A DNA stretch of 35,020 bases, from the IMG/VR virus record IMGVR_UViG_3300013307_000034, positions 1 through 35,020 of that record. One strand, written 5' to 3'. The position numbers and the translations under genes are program-made. Below the pieces are notes generated by a model. The model worked only from the letters and a program-made list of their open reading frames with translations, did no database searches and was not told the DNA's origin. Of this stretch, positions 19,187 through 26,301 are shown one piece after another. The DNA comes from a virus. Each line of letters starts with the position of its first letter. Within the stretch, counting starts at the first letter, position 1.

Positions 19187-19889
19187 CTACTCTTACTTTA
19201 ATATTAGTCCATCCCTTTACCCGTTTTAGGTTTTCATTAAATCCTTTGATGAGTATTCGGTTTCTTTTCTTGTGTTCTTTCTTTATTTCGGCAAATAACA
19301 TCTGTCCTTTCACACTGAGTACATACGAGTGCTTCCTTCCTGTGAACTTTTCTATCAATCCGTCATGGCGAAGTTTATCAAGCCAGTAGAATACATTTTT
19401 GTAAGTAAACCCAAATGTTACAGCATCCATAGCCATAAACCAATTATGATGCGCTATAATCACAAATAAGGCATAGTATCTTGGTCTCCATTCTCTCTCC
19501 CTTAACATCTCGCTAATCGTTGCAAATGCTGTGATACCATCTATAAAGTTGGTTGACTTTAGCATCCATAGTTTTAGCTTGTCGTTATAGATTTCCCTTG
19601 CCCTATCGTTCATCTGTTTTTGGGTAACAATGAAGTTCTCTTTCTTCCTTTGCCAAATCTTAGAGTTTACTTTTTTTACAACCCTATCCCTTTGTTCTCT
19701 ACTTCTTTGGATTTGCTTTTCTTTGGATTTACGAAGCTTATTGTTTTGCTCCATCAAGTAATCTATACGCTTATCCTTTCGAGCAATGATTTCATCCTTC
19801 TCTGAATCTACAGCTTTGCGTACACGTCTTGTTATCCTTGGCTTAACAGGGAGTATTTCATCTGTTTCTAATAATTTAAGCCTACCCAT
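19176..19889 (-). CDS. Winged-helix DNA-binding protein, candidate terminase small subunit or packaging regulator
   Basis: From the ATG at 19889 the protein has 237 residues. This start is chosen because a clear GGAGGT lies 6 bases upstream, overlapping the stop of the previous gene; an in-frame ATG 15 bases earlier has no such site. Residues about 10-90 are strongly basic and helical (IIARKDKRIDYLMEQNNKLR), coiled-coil-like. The C-terminal half has a MarR-like winged-helix pattern (MDAVTFGFTYKNVFYWLDKL then GLIEKFTGRKHSYVLSVKG). It sits two genes upstream of TerL, so DNA recognition for packaging is plausible. A transcription regulator of the late operon is the alternative. Confidence 0.6.
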   Translation of the reverse strand: MGRLKLLETDEILPVKPRITRRVRKAVDSEKDEIIARKDKRIDYLMEQNNKLRKSKEKQIQRSREQRDRVVKKVNSKIWQRKKENFIVTQKQMNDRAREIYNDKLKLWMLKSTNFIDGITAFATISEMLREREWRPRYYALFVIIAHHNWFMAMDAVTFGFTYKNVFYWLDKLRHDGLIEKFTGRKHSYVLSVKGQMLFAEIKKEHKKRNRILIKGFNENLKRVKGWTNIKVRVDED

Positions 19890-19890
19890 A

Positions 19891-20493
19891 TCAAACCTCC
19901 ACAATCTTGTTATTTACCAGTTTGCAGGTCATCCATTCAGAGGTTATTTTGATGTATTTTTTGCCATCAACTTCTAATTCGTACTGATTGTCATCATAAC
20001 TGATGATTATATCCCCCTCTTTAAAAAACCTGTCTTTAGGCGCATGGGTGATTTTCACTTGAAGTGCTTCTTTCTTTTCAGCCCAAGGAACTAAGTATAT
20101 ACCGCTATCGGTCTTTACTCCTTCTGTATAAACCTGCTCTCCTAAGAATGTATTAGGCATCATGGTGTATGATCCGTCCTGCTCTATCTTTAAGAATACC
20201 TGACTCTTTTTGATGAAGTGGCAAAGCTGTCCTTCGTATTCTAATTCACTTCCGGTATCTATTGCCAAGTAGTGAACGAATATCTTTTCTCCTTTTTTTA
20301 CAGGAAACTTAGGGTTCTCAGAGATTACAGTTGCAATCTGTGGGTTGGTTTGCTTCTTATCCCTGTTCTCATCCCATTTCTGTACGCCATTTACTTCTTC
20401 AAACAGCCATTGATCCGGTCGTATAAAGTCACCGAACTTCTTATTGTGGTTCATATCGAAAGCCACTAATATCCAATCATTAATACATTCCAT
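19891..20493 (-). CDS. Tandem GroES-like (Cpn10) co-chaperonin
   Basis: The protein has 200 residues and can be read as two GroES-fold units in one chain. Unit 2 (about 105-200) shows the mobile-loop signature EGVKTDSGIYL, equivalent to the GroES loop with its IVL tripeptide. It continues with FFKEGDIIISYDDNQYELEV and DGKKYIKITSEWMTCKL, matching the GroES 'VKVGD...DGEEY...D.LA' core. Unit 1 (about 1-100) has DWILVAF at the start and PVKKGEKIFVHYLAIDTGSE then GQLCHFIKKSQVFLKI; its loop region is extended by about 30 residues. T4 gp31 is a single-unit phage counterpart, and chloroplast Cpn20 is a tandem one. It begins the packaging/structural operon, so folding of capsid proteins with host GroEL is likely. 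Homology is judged by eye. Confidence 0.7.
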   Translation of the reverse strand: MECINDWILVAFDMNHNKKFGDFIRPDQWLFEEVNGVQKWDENRDKKQTNPQIATVISENPKFPVKKGEKIFVHYLAIDTGSELEYEGQLCHFIKKSQVFLKIEQDGSYTMMPNTFLGEQVYTEGVKTDSGIYLVPWAEKKEALQVKITHAPKDRFFKEGDIIISYDDNQYELEVDGKKYIKITSEWMTCKLVNNKIVEV

Positions 20494-20514
20494 AAATTCT
20501 CTCTTGTTTATGTA

Positions 20515-20522
20515 TACTTTTG
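20515..20522 (+). promoter_or_regulatory. Probable -7 box for the lone plus-strand gene
   Basis: TACTTTTG matches TAnnTTTG and lies 44 bases before the ATG at 20567. No TTG is found at the usual -33 distance. The box overlaps the leader of the divergent GroES-like gene, so the two may influence each other. Confidence 0.35.
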
Positions 20523-20566
20523 GTTTAAGTAATTATTTATTCACTAATTAAAATCATTTAAAGCTT

Positions 20567-20806
20567 ATGGCACAACTATTAGTATTTGTCAGCGTGGCTC
20601 GTGATGGTGCGGCTTATGCTCAAACTATCGGAGTTCCAGTATCAAGGGTTCTTACCGTAAGACCCGCTACAACTGGTGAGATCGCCTCTTTTTCAACTGC
20701 CTTAACAGGAATTGAAGTTGAATACATTTACGGTAACTCCCGAAGGATTCAGACATTCCTCTCTTCCACGGCAACAAATACCGTATTTACTGCGGCAAAC
20801 GCATAA
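20567..20806 (+). CDS. Small beta-rich protein of unknown function, lone plus-strand gene
   Basis: The protein has 79 residues and is rich in Thr, Ala, Val and Ser with alternating hydrophobic residues (GVPVSRVLTVRPATTG, then GIEVEYIYGNSRRIQTFLSS), so it is probably a compact beta protein. It has no signal peptide and very few Lys residues, unlike its neighbours. It is divergent from the structural operon, has its own -7 box and is followed within 7 bases by a strong terminator, so it is an independent unit, like a moron gene. A small decoration or accessory protein is one possibility; I do not recognise a family. Confidence 0.75.
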   Translation: MAQLLVFVSVARDGAAYAQTIGVPVSRVLTVRPATTGEIASFSTALTGIEVEYIYGNSRRIQTFLSSTATNTVFTAANA

Positions 20807-20812
20807 ACGAGC

Positions 20813-20850
20813 AAAGCCCCTTGAATTATCTTGGGGCTTTTTTGTTTCTT
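20813..20850 (+). terminator. Strong Rho-independent terminator of the lone plus-strand gene
   Basis: AAAGCCCC (20813-20820) pairs perfectly with GGGGCTTT (20833-20840) around a 12-base loop and runs into TTTGTTTCTT. On the minus strand no T run follows, so it acts mainly on the plus gene. The stop codon of the opposing 44-residue gene lies in the loop. Confidence 0.85.
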
Positions 20851-20960
20851 ATAAACTCGTACTTTAACTCCTTATAGAACTTTTGTGTGATGTCTATCCT
20901 GTCACCCACAGGTAGTGTTTGAGATACCTCCCTTAACTTTCTTGCTACTTTACCTTTCAT
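20826..20960 (-). CDS. Small basic protein (44 residues) of unknown function
   Basis: An ATG at 20960 opens a 44-residue frame beginning MKGKVARKLREVSQTLPVGD and ending in a basic tail (RNKKAPR). It is preceded by ACAAGAGAGAATAAAAGT, a leader shared with the GroES-like gene and the capsid-region gene. It is strongly basic with a predicted helix and could bind nucleic acid or peptide. It follows the 122-residue gene by 25 bases and converges on the plus-strand gene, its last codons lying in the terminator of that gene. Too short to place in a family. Confidence 0.6.
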   Translation of the reverse strand: MKGKVARKLREVSQTLPVGDRIDITQKFYKELKYEFIRNKKAPR

Positions 20961-20985
20961 ACTTTTATTCTCTCTTGTGACCCAG

Positions 20986-21354
20986 TTACGCTACTGCTAT
21001 TTGCAGGAATAAGTTTAACTGATTATGTGCAATGTGCGAATTTTTGGCTTGTGTTTTTTTAGCCTGAAAGACCTTTACTGTGGGAGCGTGTCGTTCTTTA
21101 GGTATTGGTAGTTTAACATCAAGGTTGTCCGGTTTCTCCATTTCTTTTATCAGAGGCTTTAGAGCTACTGAGTTCATCTGCCAGTTCCTTCCGTATAGTC
21201 TGCTTGCGTTGTTTGCCGTTACGTCTGAGGTGTGGAAGATGATATTGAATAGCATCTCTTCAAATAGCTTGGAGTCGCCTGTGTTGAAGTAGTATACAGC
21301 TTCATGCAGAAATGGGTGCTGTATCAATTCCTTTACTTGTTGCGTGATAGTCAT
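20986..21354 (-). CDS. Hypothetical protein (122 residues)
   Basis: The protein has 122 residues. Residues about 1-65 look helical (TQQVKELIQHPFLHEAVYYF and KLFEEMLFNIIFHTSDVTAN); the rest is more basic with loops (PIPKERHAPTVKVFQAKKTQ). It has no signal peptide or membrane segment. It is first in the short leftward unit ending at 20826 and is preceded by one of the best-formed promoters here (21373-21403). A regulator or host-interaction protein expressed apart from the replication block is possible, but no motif proves it. Confidence 0.65.
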   Translation of the reverse strand: MTITQQVKELIQHPFLHEAVYYFNTGDSKLFEEMLFNIIFHTSDVTANNASRLYGRNWQMNSVALKPLIKEMEKPDNLDVKLPIPKERHAPTVKVFQAKKTQAKNSHIAHNQLNLFLQIAVA

Positions 21355-21372
21355 GTACGTGTGATTTTACAT

Positions 21373-21403
21373 CAAATTTAGACTCTTACAACAACATTAG
21401 CAA
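21373..21403 (-). promoter_or_regulatory. Bacteroidota-type promoter
   Basis: The minus strand has TTG (21403-21401), 20 bases, then TAAATTTG (21380-21373), both in the consensus form. The ATG of the 122-residue gene is 18 bases further on. Confidence 0.6.
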
Positions 21404-21430
21404 ATAATTGGTTCACACCCATTTTAAAGC

Positions 21431-21808
21431 CTATTTGAATAACCATTTTTGAATGATTTCCACTAACTCATAAGCCCTCTCTTCACTTTCTACATTTATC
21501 TCTAAAGCATCTTTCTGTGTCGCTAACTTCACAAACCATACACCCTCTTTATTCCAATAAGCTGCTGATACTTGATGGATTGCATCTTTTCTGTAGTAAG
21601 ATAATTCTCCTACAATGTTATCTTCTGTTCCTAAGTACTGATCTTCCTCGTCCTTGTACTTTGTTTCGGTATACTTAACACTAAATTTCAAATAGGTATC
21701 GTAAAGTTGAAGAATGCAAGGACTTCCTACTACCTCAATTGAGTTTTTACCTCCTGTTAATTGTTGCTTGATTTCTATCATTGTTTGTTGATTAGTGATT
21801 TTATCCAT
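21431..21808 (-). CDS. Hypothetical protein (125 residues)
   Basis: I take the ATG at 21808, since GAAGGAAG lies about 8 bases upstream and the ATG overlaps the stop of the previous gene (ATGGATAA); a TTG start 18 bases earlier is less likely. The protein is mixed alpha/beta with strands such as VGSPCILQLYDTYLKFSVKY and a C-terminal helix (EERAYELVEIIQKWLFK). It ends the replication-side leftward block. A PH-like or small beta-barrel fold is imaginable from the strand pattern followed by a final helix, but no family is recognised. Confidence 0.65.
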   Translation of the reverse strand: MDKITNQQTMIEIKQQLTGGKNSIEVVGSPCILQLYDTYLKFSVKYTETKYKDEEDQYLGTEDNIVGELSYYRKDAIHQVSAAYWNKEGVWFVKLATQKDALEINVESEERAYELVEIIQKWLFK

Positions 21809-22142
21809 GGATACTACTTCCTTCAATGAAGGTTTGCCATCTACAGTACATTTCTATCTCTTGGTCTGTAGACAGGTTTAAAAGATTGCCATGCCATTCT
21901 AACTGTACGTTCTGTAGAAAGAGCTTATTGTCTTTTCTGTAGGCTCTAAAGTGGTTATTGAATTGCAATACGGTCATCACATCGCCTAATCTTACGCTGT
22001 TGTTATCTTCCACCTCCAATATGCAGTTTACAGATAAGTAAGGGTCTTTAGTAAGTATCCTCTTTCCACCCTTTGTTGTTCTTATAGGGAATACCGGATT
22101 AGCGGTAATGTTAATCCCTATTATTTTAGTTTTTATTATCAT
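21801..22142 (-). CDS. Hypothetical beta-rich protein (113 residues)
   Basis: The protein has 113 residues and consists mostly of predicted strands (MIIKTKIIGINITANPVFPI, then PYLSVNCILEVEDNNSVRLG). It has a basic loop (TTKGGKRILTKD) and ends near CRWQTFIEGSSIHG. The ATG overlaps the stop of the 90-residue gene by 4 bases (ATGA), and its own stop overlaps the next start, so the set is translated together. An OB-like or other small beta fold fits the pattern, with nucleic-acid binding as a weak guess. No motif supports more. Confidence 0.65.
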   Translation of the reverse strand: MIIKTKIIGINITANPVFPIRTTKGGKRILTKDPYLSVNCILEVEDNNSVRLGDVMTVLQFNNHFRAYRKDNKLFLQNVQLEWHGNLLNLSTDQEIEMYCRWQTFIEGSSIHG

Positions 22143-22411
22143 TTATAAAACAGTTCTATAGTTTCAATCCAATGTTTATATCCTCTTTCTTTACACCAAT
22201 CGGGAGTATGCTCTGCCGGAATCCTTTTGAACTTCATGTTATTACGATCAATTACCAAGCACTTCCCGTAGTTCTCGCTGTACTTCTCTAAAGCTGCTAA
22301 GAACTGTTCTAAGTCAGGTCTGTCTTTAGTGATGTTGTAGAGTTGTTTGAGTTTAACTCGTTCGTCTACGTTTTTAAAGATTTGCTGCTCGTAGGGGGTT
22401 AAACTATCCAT
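22139..22411 (-). CDS. Hypothetical protein (90 residues)
   Basis: The protein has 90 residues and begins with a helical segment (YEQQIFKNVDERVKLKQLYN). The middle is mixed and basic, and the end carries Trp and Cys (HTPDWCKERGYKHWIETIEL). It overlaps the DUF4326 gene by 8 bases and the next gene by 4, so it is part of the same operon. It could be a small partner of the neighbouring DUF4326 protein, but this is inference from position alone. Confidence 0.65.
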   Translation of the reverse strand: MDSLTPYEQQIFKNVDERVKLKQLYNITKDRPDLEQFLAALEKYSENYGKCLVIDRNNMKFKRIPAEHTPDWCKERGYKHWIETIELFYK

Positions 22412-22841
22412 TTACTATTTTTAATAATATGTCTACATGGCAGGGCTTATCAAGAGCGCAAAAGCAAGCAAGATTTTTACCTCGTAGTTTTCCTAACTCG
22501 TACATAATAGACCCATTTCCCTCTACTTCATCATACATTAAATAGTTCTCCCATTGCTTTTCATATAAGGTTACTGCAAGTTCATAATCAAGTACTGTAT
22601 TCTCGTCAATCTTGTTTAAGCGCATAAAGTTTTCAGTATAGGGTTGCCTAAGCGAAATACCTCTGCCAAATAAATCAGTTTCCTTAAAGTATGGATTAGG
22701 AAAATAATCACACTCTTTTATGGTCTTACCTACTTTGTAAATATTACCAAACTTAGTAGGTCTGCCTACGTAAGCTGTATTCTCTGGCATCTTCCATCCT
22801 TTGGTTCTTTTTCTTTGAACTCTTATTGGTTTACTTTCCAT
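22404..22841 (-). CDS. DUF4326-like protein
   Basis: From the ATG at 22841 the protein has 145 residues; an in-frame ATG 81 bases earlier would overlap the upstream gene far more and adds a non-matching basic tail. The core shows the DUF4326 pattern: AYVGRPTKFGNIYKVG near the start and LGKLRGKNLACFCALDKPCH with DILL near the end. In this family the two blocks give a compact domain with conserved Gly-Arg-Pro and Cys-x-Cys/His residues. It is common in phages and its role is not known; a nucleotide- or nucleic-acid-linked function is usually suspected. It overlaps both neighbours in the early block. Confidence 0.8.
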   Translation of the reverse strand: MESKPIRVQRKRTKGWKMPENTAYVGRPTKFGNIYKVGKTIKECDYFPNPYFKETDLFGRGISLRQPYTENFMRLNKIDENTVLDYELAVTLYEKQWENYLMYDEVEGNGSIMYELGKLRGKNLACFCALDKPCHVDILLKIVNG

Positions 22842-23059
22842 AAATTGAAATCTATTTGTGATTTTATGTCCTCTGCGAACATTGTTACTTCTGTTAATTC
22901 TGTCTTTCCTTTTGATACCCATCGGTCGTACTGTAATTTGTAGATAGGGCGATCAAGTTTTACTTTCTTTTTCTCTACTATCTTGTGGGTTACTATCTCC
23001 TTTACTGTTACTGTAGAGTTGAAGAGAGTTCGGTGGAACTTATCTCCTACTTTAAACAT
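22823..23059 (-). CDS. Small beta-rich protein (78 residues), unknown
   Basis: The protein has 78 residues and is strand-rich (MFKVGDKFHRTLFNSTVTVK, then YKLQYDRWVSKGKTELTEVT) with many Lys residues. The opening 'VGDKF' followed by Val/Thr strands and a 'LTEVTMFAEDI' end resembles small SH3-like barrel proteins seen in phages, many of which bind nucleic acid or partner proteins. It overlaps the DUF4326 gene by 19 bases. No conserved family name can be given. Confidence 0.6.
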   Translation of the reverse strand: MFKVGDKFHRTLFNSTVTVKEIVTHKIVEKKKVKLDRPIYKLQYDRWVSKGKTELTEVTMFAEDIKSQIDFNLWKVNQ

Positions 23060-23103
23060 TTGCTGTGTTCCTTGTTGAACTTCTTTTCGGCTCTATCTTC
23101 TCC

Positions 23104-23169
23104 TCACATCTTACCCATTGTAAATGTTACGTAGATTATCATGATATAATAAATAATCTCTCTCTTCAT
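23104..23169 (-). CDS. Possible 21-residue hydrophobic peptide
   Basis: An ATG at 23169 opens MKREIIYYIMIIYVTFTMGKM, hydrophobic and possibly membrane-seeking. The ATG overlaps by ATGA the end of a short open stretch that continues in frame beyond the primase-helicase stop. It is very short and could be chance. Confidence 0.25.
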   Translation of the reverse strand: MKREIIYYIMIIYVTFTMGKM

Positions 23170-23219
23170 ATTGCTTCTATTTGCTTGTTTAATATTTCTA
23201 ATTGTCTTTTTAAATCTGC

Positions 23220-25025
23220 TTAAAATGTCAACTCTTCTGTTGGTTCATTTGGATCGAAGATTGGCATCTCATCTTTTTTTGGCTCTTCTTTAATTTCCGT
23301 TTGTGTGCCGTTTTTTATTAGCCAATTCGTATTATCCCAATCTGATCCGACTTCTACAAATCTGCCATTATTCATATTGTATCGAACTTCAACCTTACCT
23401 GTTTCTCCTAAATGCTCATGCTTAAACTTCTGTATATAAACCTCACCCTTGGAAGTCTCAAAGTTCCTGTAGTAAGTTATTCCAATGTCAGGCTTGTTAT
23501 ACCAGTTGGCAGAGTCGGATATATCGTAAAGAGAAGGGACTTCGTGAAGTGTCGATTTAAACATCTTCTTTATCTTGGCAGGGTGGGCTACTATAATCGT
23601 GAAAACACTATTCTTTTGGTTGAATTTTATCACGTTATCCAACTGCCTTGATATGTACTCTGTCTTGTCTTCTGATTTCTCTTTTTTGTGTTCAAGCTTA
23701 TTCCATGGGTCAATTATCAATCCCTTGATGCCCCTTGATGACACAAGTTGTTTAGCTTTTAGGAGTATGTTATCTACAGAATAGTCTTCATCTTTCGGCT
23801 CAATGAAGAAAAAGTGGTTGGATATAAATTCCTTTGCTAAGTCTTTCTCCATGGTTGTAAACCCAACTCCTTTTCTCATTCTCTTACCAAGCAGCAACTC
23901 ACACACTTTTGCCATAAAAATCTTTAGTGGCTTGTGTTCAGGGGAGAATATACCCCACTTCCAACCATGGTTTATTGAAAGGCACGCCATAATCATCAAG
24001 GCGAATGGAGATTTGCCATGGTTAGGTATCCCTGTAAGTACCATAAGTTGCCCCAACTCAAATGAAACTTTTTGGTCGAAAGAGGTTAACCCACCTGTTA
24101 CAACTCCCCTTCTCAATCCATTTTGGAACAGGTCTTCCATATCATCCCAAATGGAGTCAGCAGTAATAATTCCGTCTATTGGATATTGCTTTAAATTAGC
24201 CTCTATAAAGCAACTTTTTAGGTCTTTTGGTAGTCCTGCCTCCAAAAAGCTATTTGCGTCCTTATACGAGCCGAAATCGACCTTAAAACAGCGTTCTTTT
24301 CCTAACCTCCTTGCCAACTCATCACGTAAACATATTCCGGCTTCATCATTATCTGTAGCAATAATTATTCTTTTCTTGTTTTCAAAGTACCCTATGCAGT
24401 TGTCAAGGTACTCAAGATTGACATTGTTAGACCTTGATGCTCCGTTTGGAACTGACACTACAGGTTCAAGTCCTATCTCTATGCAAGACAAGGCATCCAT
24501 CTCTCCTTCTGTGATTATGCACCAATCTGAATCTTTAATTGAGTCAATGTTGTAGAAGATCAATTCGGCATCCTTAACCATCTTGAAGTTCTTCCGAGCG
24601 TCCCTGTATTTGATGTTGACTAATTCGCCATTTCTGAAATAGTTGAACTGAATCGTTTTTTCATCGTTCTGAGTTTGCGGCATATACTGCATTCCTTCGG
24701 TAACGTTCAGTTTGTTTAACGTCTTTTGAGAGATCCCCCTTTTGAAAAAGTAATTAACAGTCTTCTCGGAAAGCTGAGTTGTGTTTACAAATTTAGGTTT
24801 TGCATAAACCTTAGCCTTTGGTTCAAATATTGGAACTCCTACCTTACCATGGAAGTCGCAGGTATCGTTATGGCAATTATATGTGCCGTTTGTTACGTCT
24901 ACGCTTAAGCATGGATCGTTCTTCTTTGTTCTTGTATGGCTACATTGAGGGCAAAGTGTTTTGCCGGAGGTATGTATTTTACGTACATCAATACCAAGTT
25001 GAGTCAATAGTTCTTTGTTATCCAT
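23220..25025 (-). CDS. Bifunctional primase-helicase (T7 gp4-like)
   Basis: The protein has 601 residues and combines primase and replicative helicase. A zinc-binding segment has CPQC at residues 25-28 and CHNDTCDFHG at 51-60. The Toprim part shows IITEGEMDALS (170-180) and IATDNDEAG (222-230), with the acidic residues for metal binding. The RecA-like helicase has a Walker A GIPNHGKS (332-339), a Walker B LIIDPWN near 445 and a later IIVAHPAK. The C-terminus is acidic, as in single-strand-binding partners. It would unwind the fork and lay primers. It sits just after the loader candidate and organizer genes, which makes a complete initiation set. Length is normal for the type. Confidence 0.9.
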   Translation of the reverse strand: MDNKELLTQLGIDVRKIHTSGKTLCPQCSHTRTKKNDPCLSVDVTNGTYNCHNDTCDFHGKVGVPIFEPKAKVYAKPKFVNTTQLSEKTVNYFFKRGISQKTLNKLNVTEGMQYMPQTQNDEKTIQFNYFRNGELVNIKYRDARKNFKMVKDAELIFYNIDSIKDSDWCIITEGEMDALSCIEIGLEPVVSVPNGASRSNNVNLEYLDNCIGYFENKKRIIIATDNDEAGICLRDELARRLGKERCFKVDFGSYKDANSFLEAGLPKDLKSCFIEANLKQYPIDGIITADSIWDDMEDLFQNGLRRGVVTGGLTSFDQKVSFELGQLMVLTGIPNHGKSPFALMIMACLSINHGWKWGIFSPEHKPLKIFMAKVCELLLGKRMRKGVGFTTMEKDLAKEFISNHFFFIEPKDEDYSVDNILLKAKQLVSSRGIKGLIIDPWNKLEHKKEKSEDKTEYISRQLDNVIKFNQKNSVFTIIVAHPAKIKKMFKSTLHEVPSLYDISDSANWYNKPDIGITYYRNFETSKGEVYIQKFKHEHLGETGKVEVRYNMNNGRFVEVGSDWDNTNWLIKNGTQTEIKEEPKKDEMPIFDPNEPTEELTF

Positions 25026-25028
25026 TTC

Positions 25029-25304
25029 TTAGTATACCATGGGTCTGTCAACTAATCTTAAAGCATTGAAGATATTCTGTATCCCAACATGAGGATTAAA
25101 GTCTACCTCTCCTAACTTTAACTTATCGATTGCTTTTTTTAAGTCCTCCAATTTTAAGTTAGGCTTTAGTTCATCTATACTTTTAGCCCAAGCAATAATG
25201 TTTTCGTCCGAAATAGGGAATGGTGTAAGTTGATTTACGTGGTAAATAATTTTACCAATTTGCATTTCACGATCACTAACTGAAGATTGATTTTTGTTGT
25301 CCAT
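25029..25304 (-). CDS. Helicase loader/inhibitor candidate (G39P-like by pattern)
   Basis: The protein has 91 residues and is almost all helix: EMQIGKIIYHVNQLTPFPIS, DENIIAWAKSIDELKPNLK, EDLKKAIDKLKLGEVDFNPH. The theme of several helices with a 'W...L' segment and a 'DLKKAIDKL...F.P....I' segment recalls SPP1 G39P-type proteins, which load and restrain the replicative helicase. It lies between the organizer-like gene, which it overlaps by 29 bases, and the primase-helicase gene, 3 bases further, exactly where a loader is expected. The match is by pattern only and needs a profile search. Confidence 0.5.
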   Translation of the reverse strand: MDNKNQSSVSDREMQIGKIIYHVNQLTPFPISDENIIAWAKSIDELKPNLKLEDLKKAIDKLKLGEVDFNPHVGIQNIFNALRLVDRPMVY

Positions 25305-25968
25305 TTTTCTTTTCTGTTTTGTTAATCCAATTTGTTAATACCTTTTGTTTCCAATTAACAACCTTATTGCCTTTTGAGTCATGCCAGTTACTCTCAGCGT
25401 AATGATCGTATGCCTTTTTTGCCAATGATATGTCGGCATCTTTTGATTTAAAATACTCTTCAAATTCTTCAATCGTAGGTATATCCTTTAGTATAGTTTT
25501 ATTTAGTTTACTATCCTCTAGTATAGTTTGTGGTTTTTTGATAGCACTACTCTTTGATAAACCAAGTAATTGATAACCTAAACTTTTTAAATGCTTGCAT
25601 AAACTATCATAATTCATACATTTATTATTTCTGCGATAGTAAGCATCTTGAATACTATCAATAAATGATTGACACCATATTATCTTGTTTTCCCACAACA
25701 TCTTGTCAAATACACTCAGTCTTGTAAGGTCTGTAATTATGCTCAAAAGAGTTTGTTCGGATATATGGCACTTCGCAGCTAAGTACATTATTTCGCCTTC
25801 ATCGTTTAAGTCCAAATAATGAAATTCTGTAGTGGCTAACTTTTCCAGTATTTTAAACCAAGTGGCATACCCATCGTTCTTGTACTTATTCTCAATAGAG
25901 AACATCTTTTTCCCATCACTTATTAGGTGTGGAAAGTAATCGACTGTATTTCTTTCGGGTCTTGCCAT
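25276..25968 (-). CDS. DUF4373-type replisome organizer
   Basis: The protein has 230 residues. The N-terminus (MARPERNTVDYFPHLISDGK, then KYKNDGYATWFKILEKLATT) matches the DUF4373 / Lin1244-like domain, a winged-helix DNA-binding domain found in phage replication initiators. Residues about 100-120 continue the domain. A variable linker follows, then a short C-terminal segment AYDHYAESNWHDSKGNKVVN with WKQKVLTNWIN, the usual end piece of such proteins that contacts the helicase side. It is followed by the loader candidate and primase-helicase genes. Its role is to mark the origin and recruit the helicase, inferred from family and context. Confidence 0.8.
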   Translation of the reverse strand: MARPERNTVDYFPHLISDGKKMFSIENKYKNDGYATWFKILEKLATTEFHYLDLNDEGEIMYLAAKCHISEQTLLSIITDLTRLSVFDKMLWENKIIWCQSFIDSIQDAYYRRNNKCMNYDSLCKHLKSLGYQLLGLSKSSAIKKPQTILEDSKLNKTILKDIPTIEEFEEYFKSKDADISLAKKAYDHYAESNWHDSKGNKVVNWKQKVLTNWINKTEKKNGQQKSIFS

Positions 25969-25973
25969 GTTCT

Positions 25974-26297
25974 TTATTTTTCACTTTCTACACTCGATTC
26001 TCCGAAAATATTATTAAAATCTTCATACAGCTTTTCTTTTTCATCAAACGATATGCTTTTAAATAATTTATCTTCGGTAGTAAAGCATTGGTTTCTTGGT
26101 ATTTTTAATCTTTCGAAACCTCCATACTCTTCTCCCAATAATAAGTAGCTACAACTTTTAGTATGATCTCTTTCAAGGTTAATTATAAGTCCAGTTACAA
26201 TATCCCTATGAACGGCATTGTCTTTTAAATAATAAACCTCATCACCTATCTCAATTCCGTATTCAATTCGTGTTTTGTTTTTGAATGTTATTTTCAT
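25974..26297 (-). CDS. Hypothetical protein (107 residues)
   Basis: The protein has 107 residues. The first 60 or so form strands (TRIEYGIEIGDEVYYLKDNA then VTGLIINLERDHTKSCSYLL), and the C-terminal part is acidic helix (SFDEKEKLYEDFNNIFGESS). The opening 'IEIGDEVYYL' is often seen in small phage proteins with an SH3-like fold. It is immediately upstream of the organizer gene (5 bases) and may be made with it. No family is known to me. Confidence 0.6.
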   Translation of the reverse strand: MKITFKNKTRIEYGIEIGDEVYYLKDNAVHRDIVTGLIINLERDHTKSCSYLLLGEEYGGFERLKIPRNQCFTTEDKLFKSISFDEKEKLYEDFNNIFGESSVESEK

Positions 26298-26301
26298 GTT
26301 G

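Noticed and set aside
23803-24555. 250-codon open frame on the plus strand
   Set aside because: It is antisense to the primase-helicase, whose motifs are intact; the plus frame has no recognisable motif and an odd composition.
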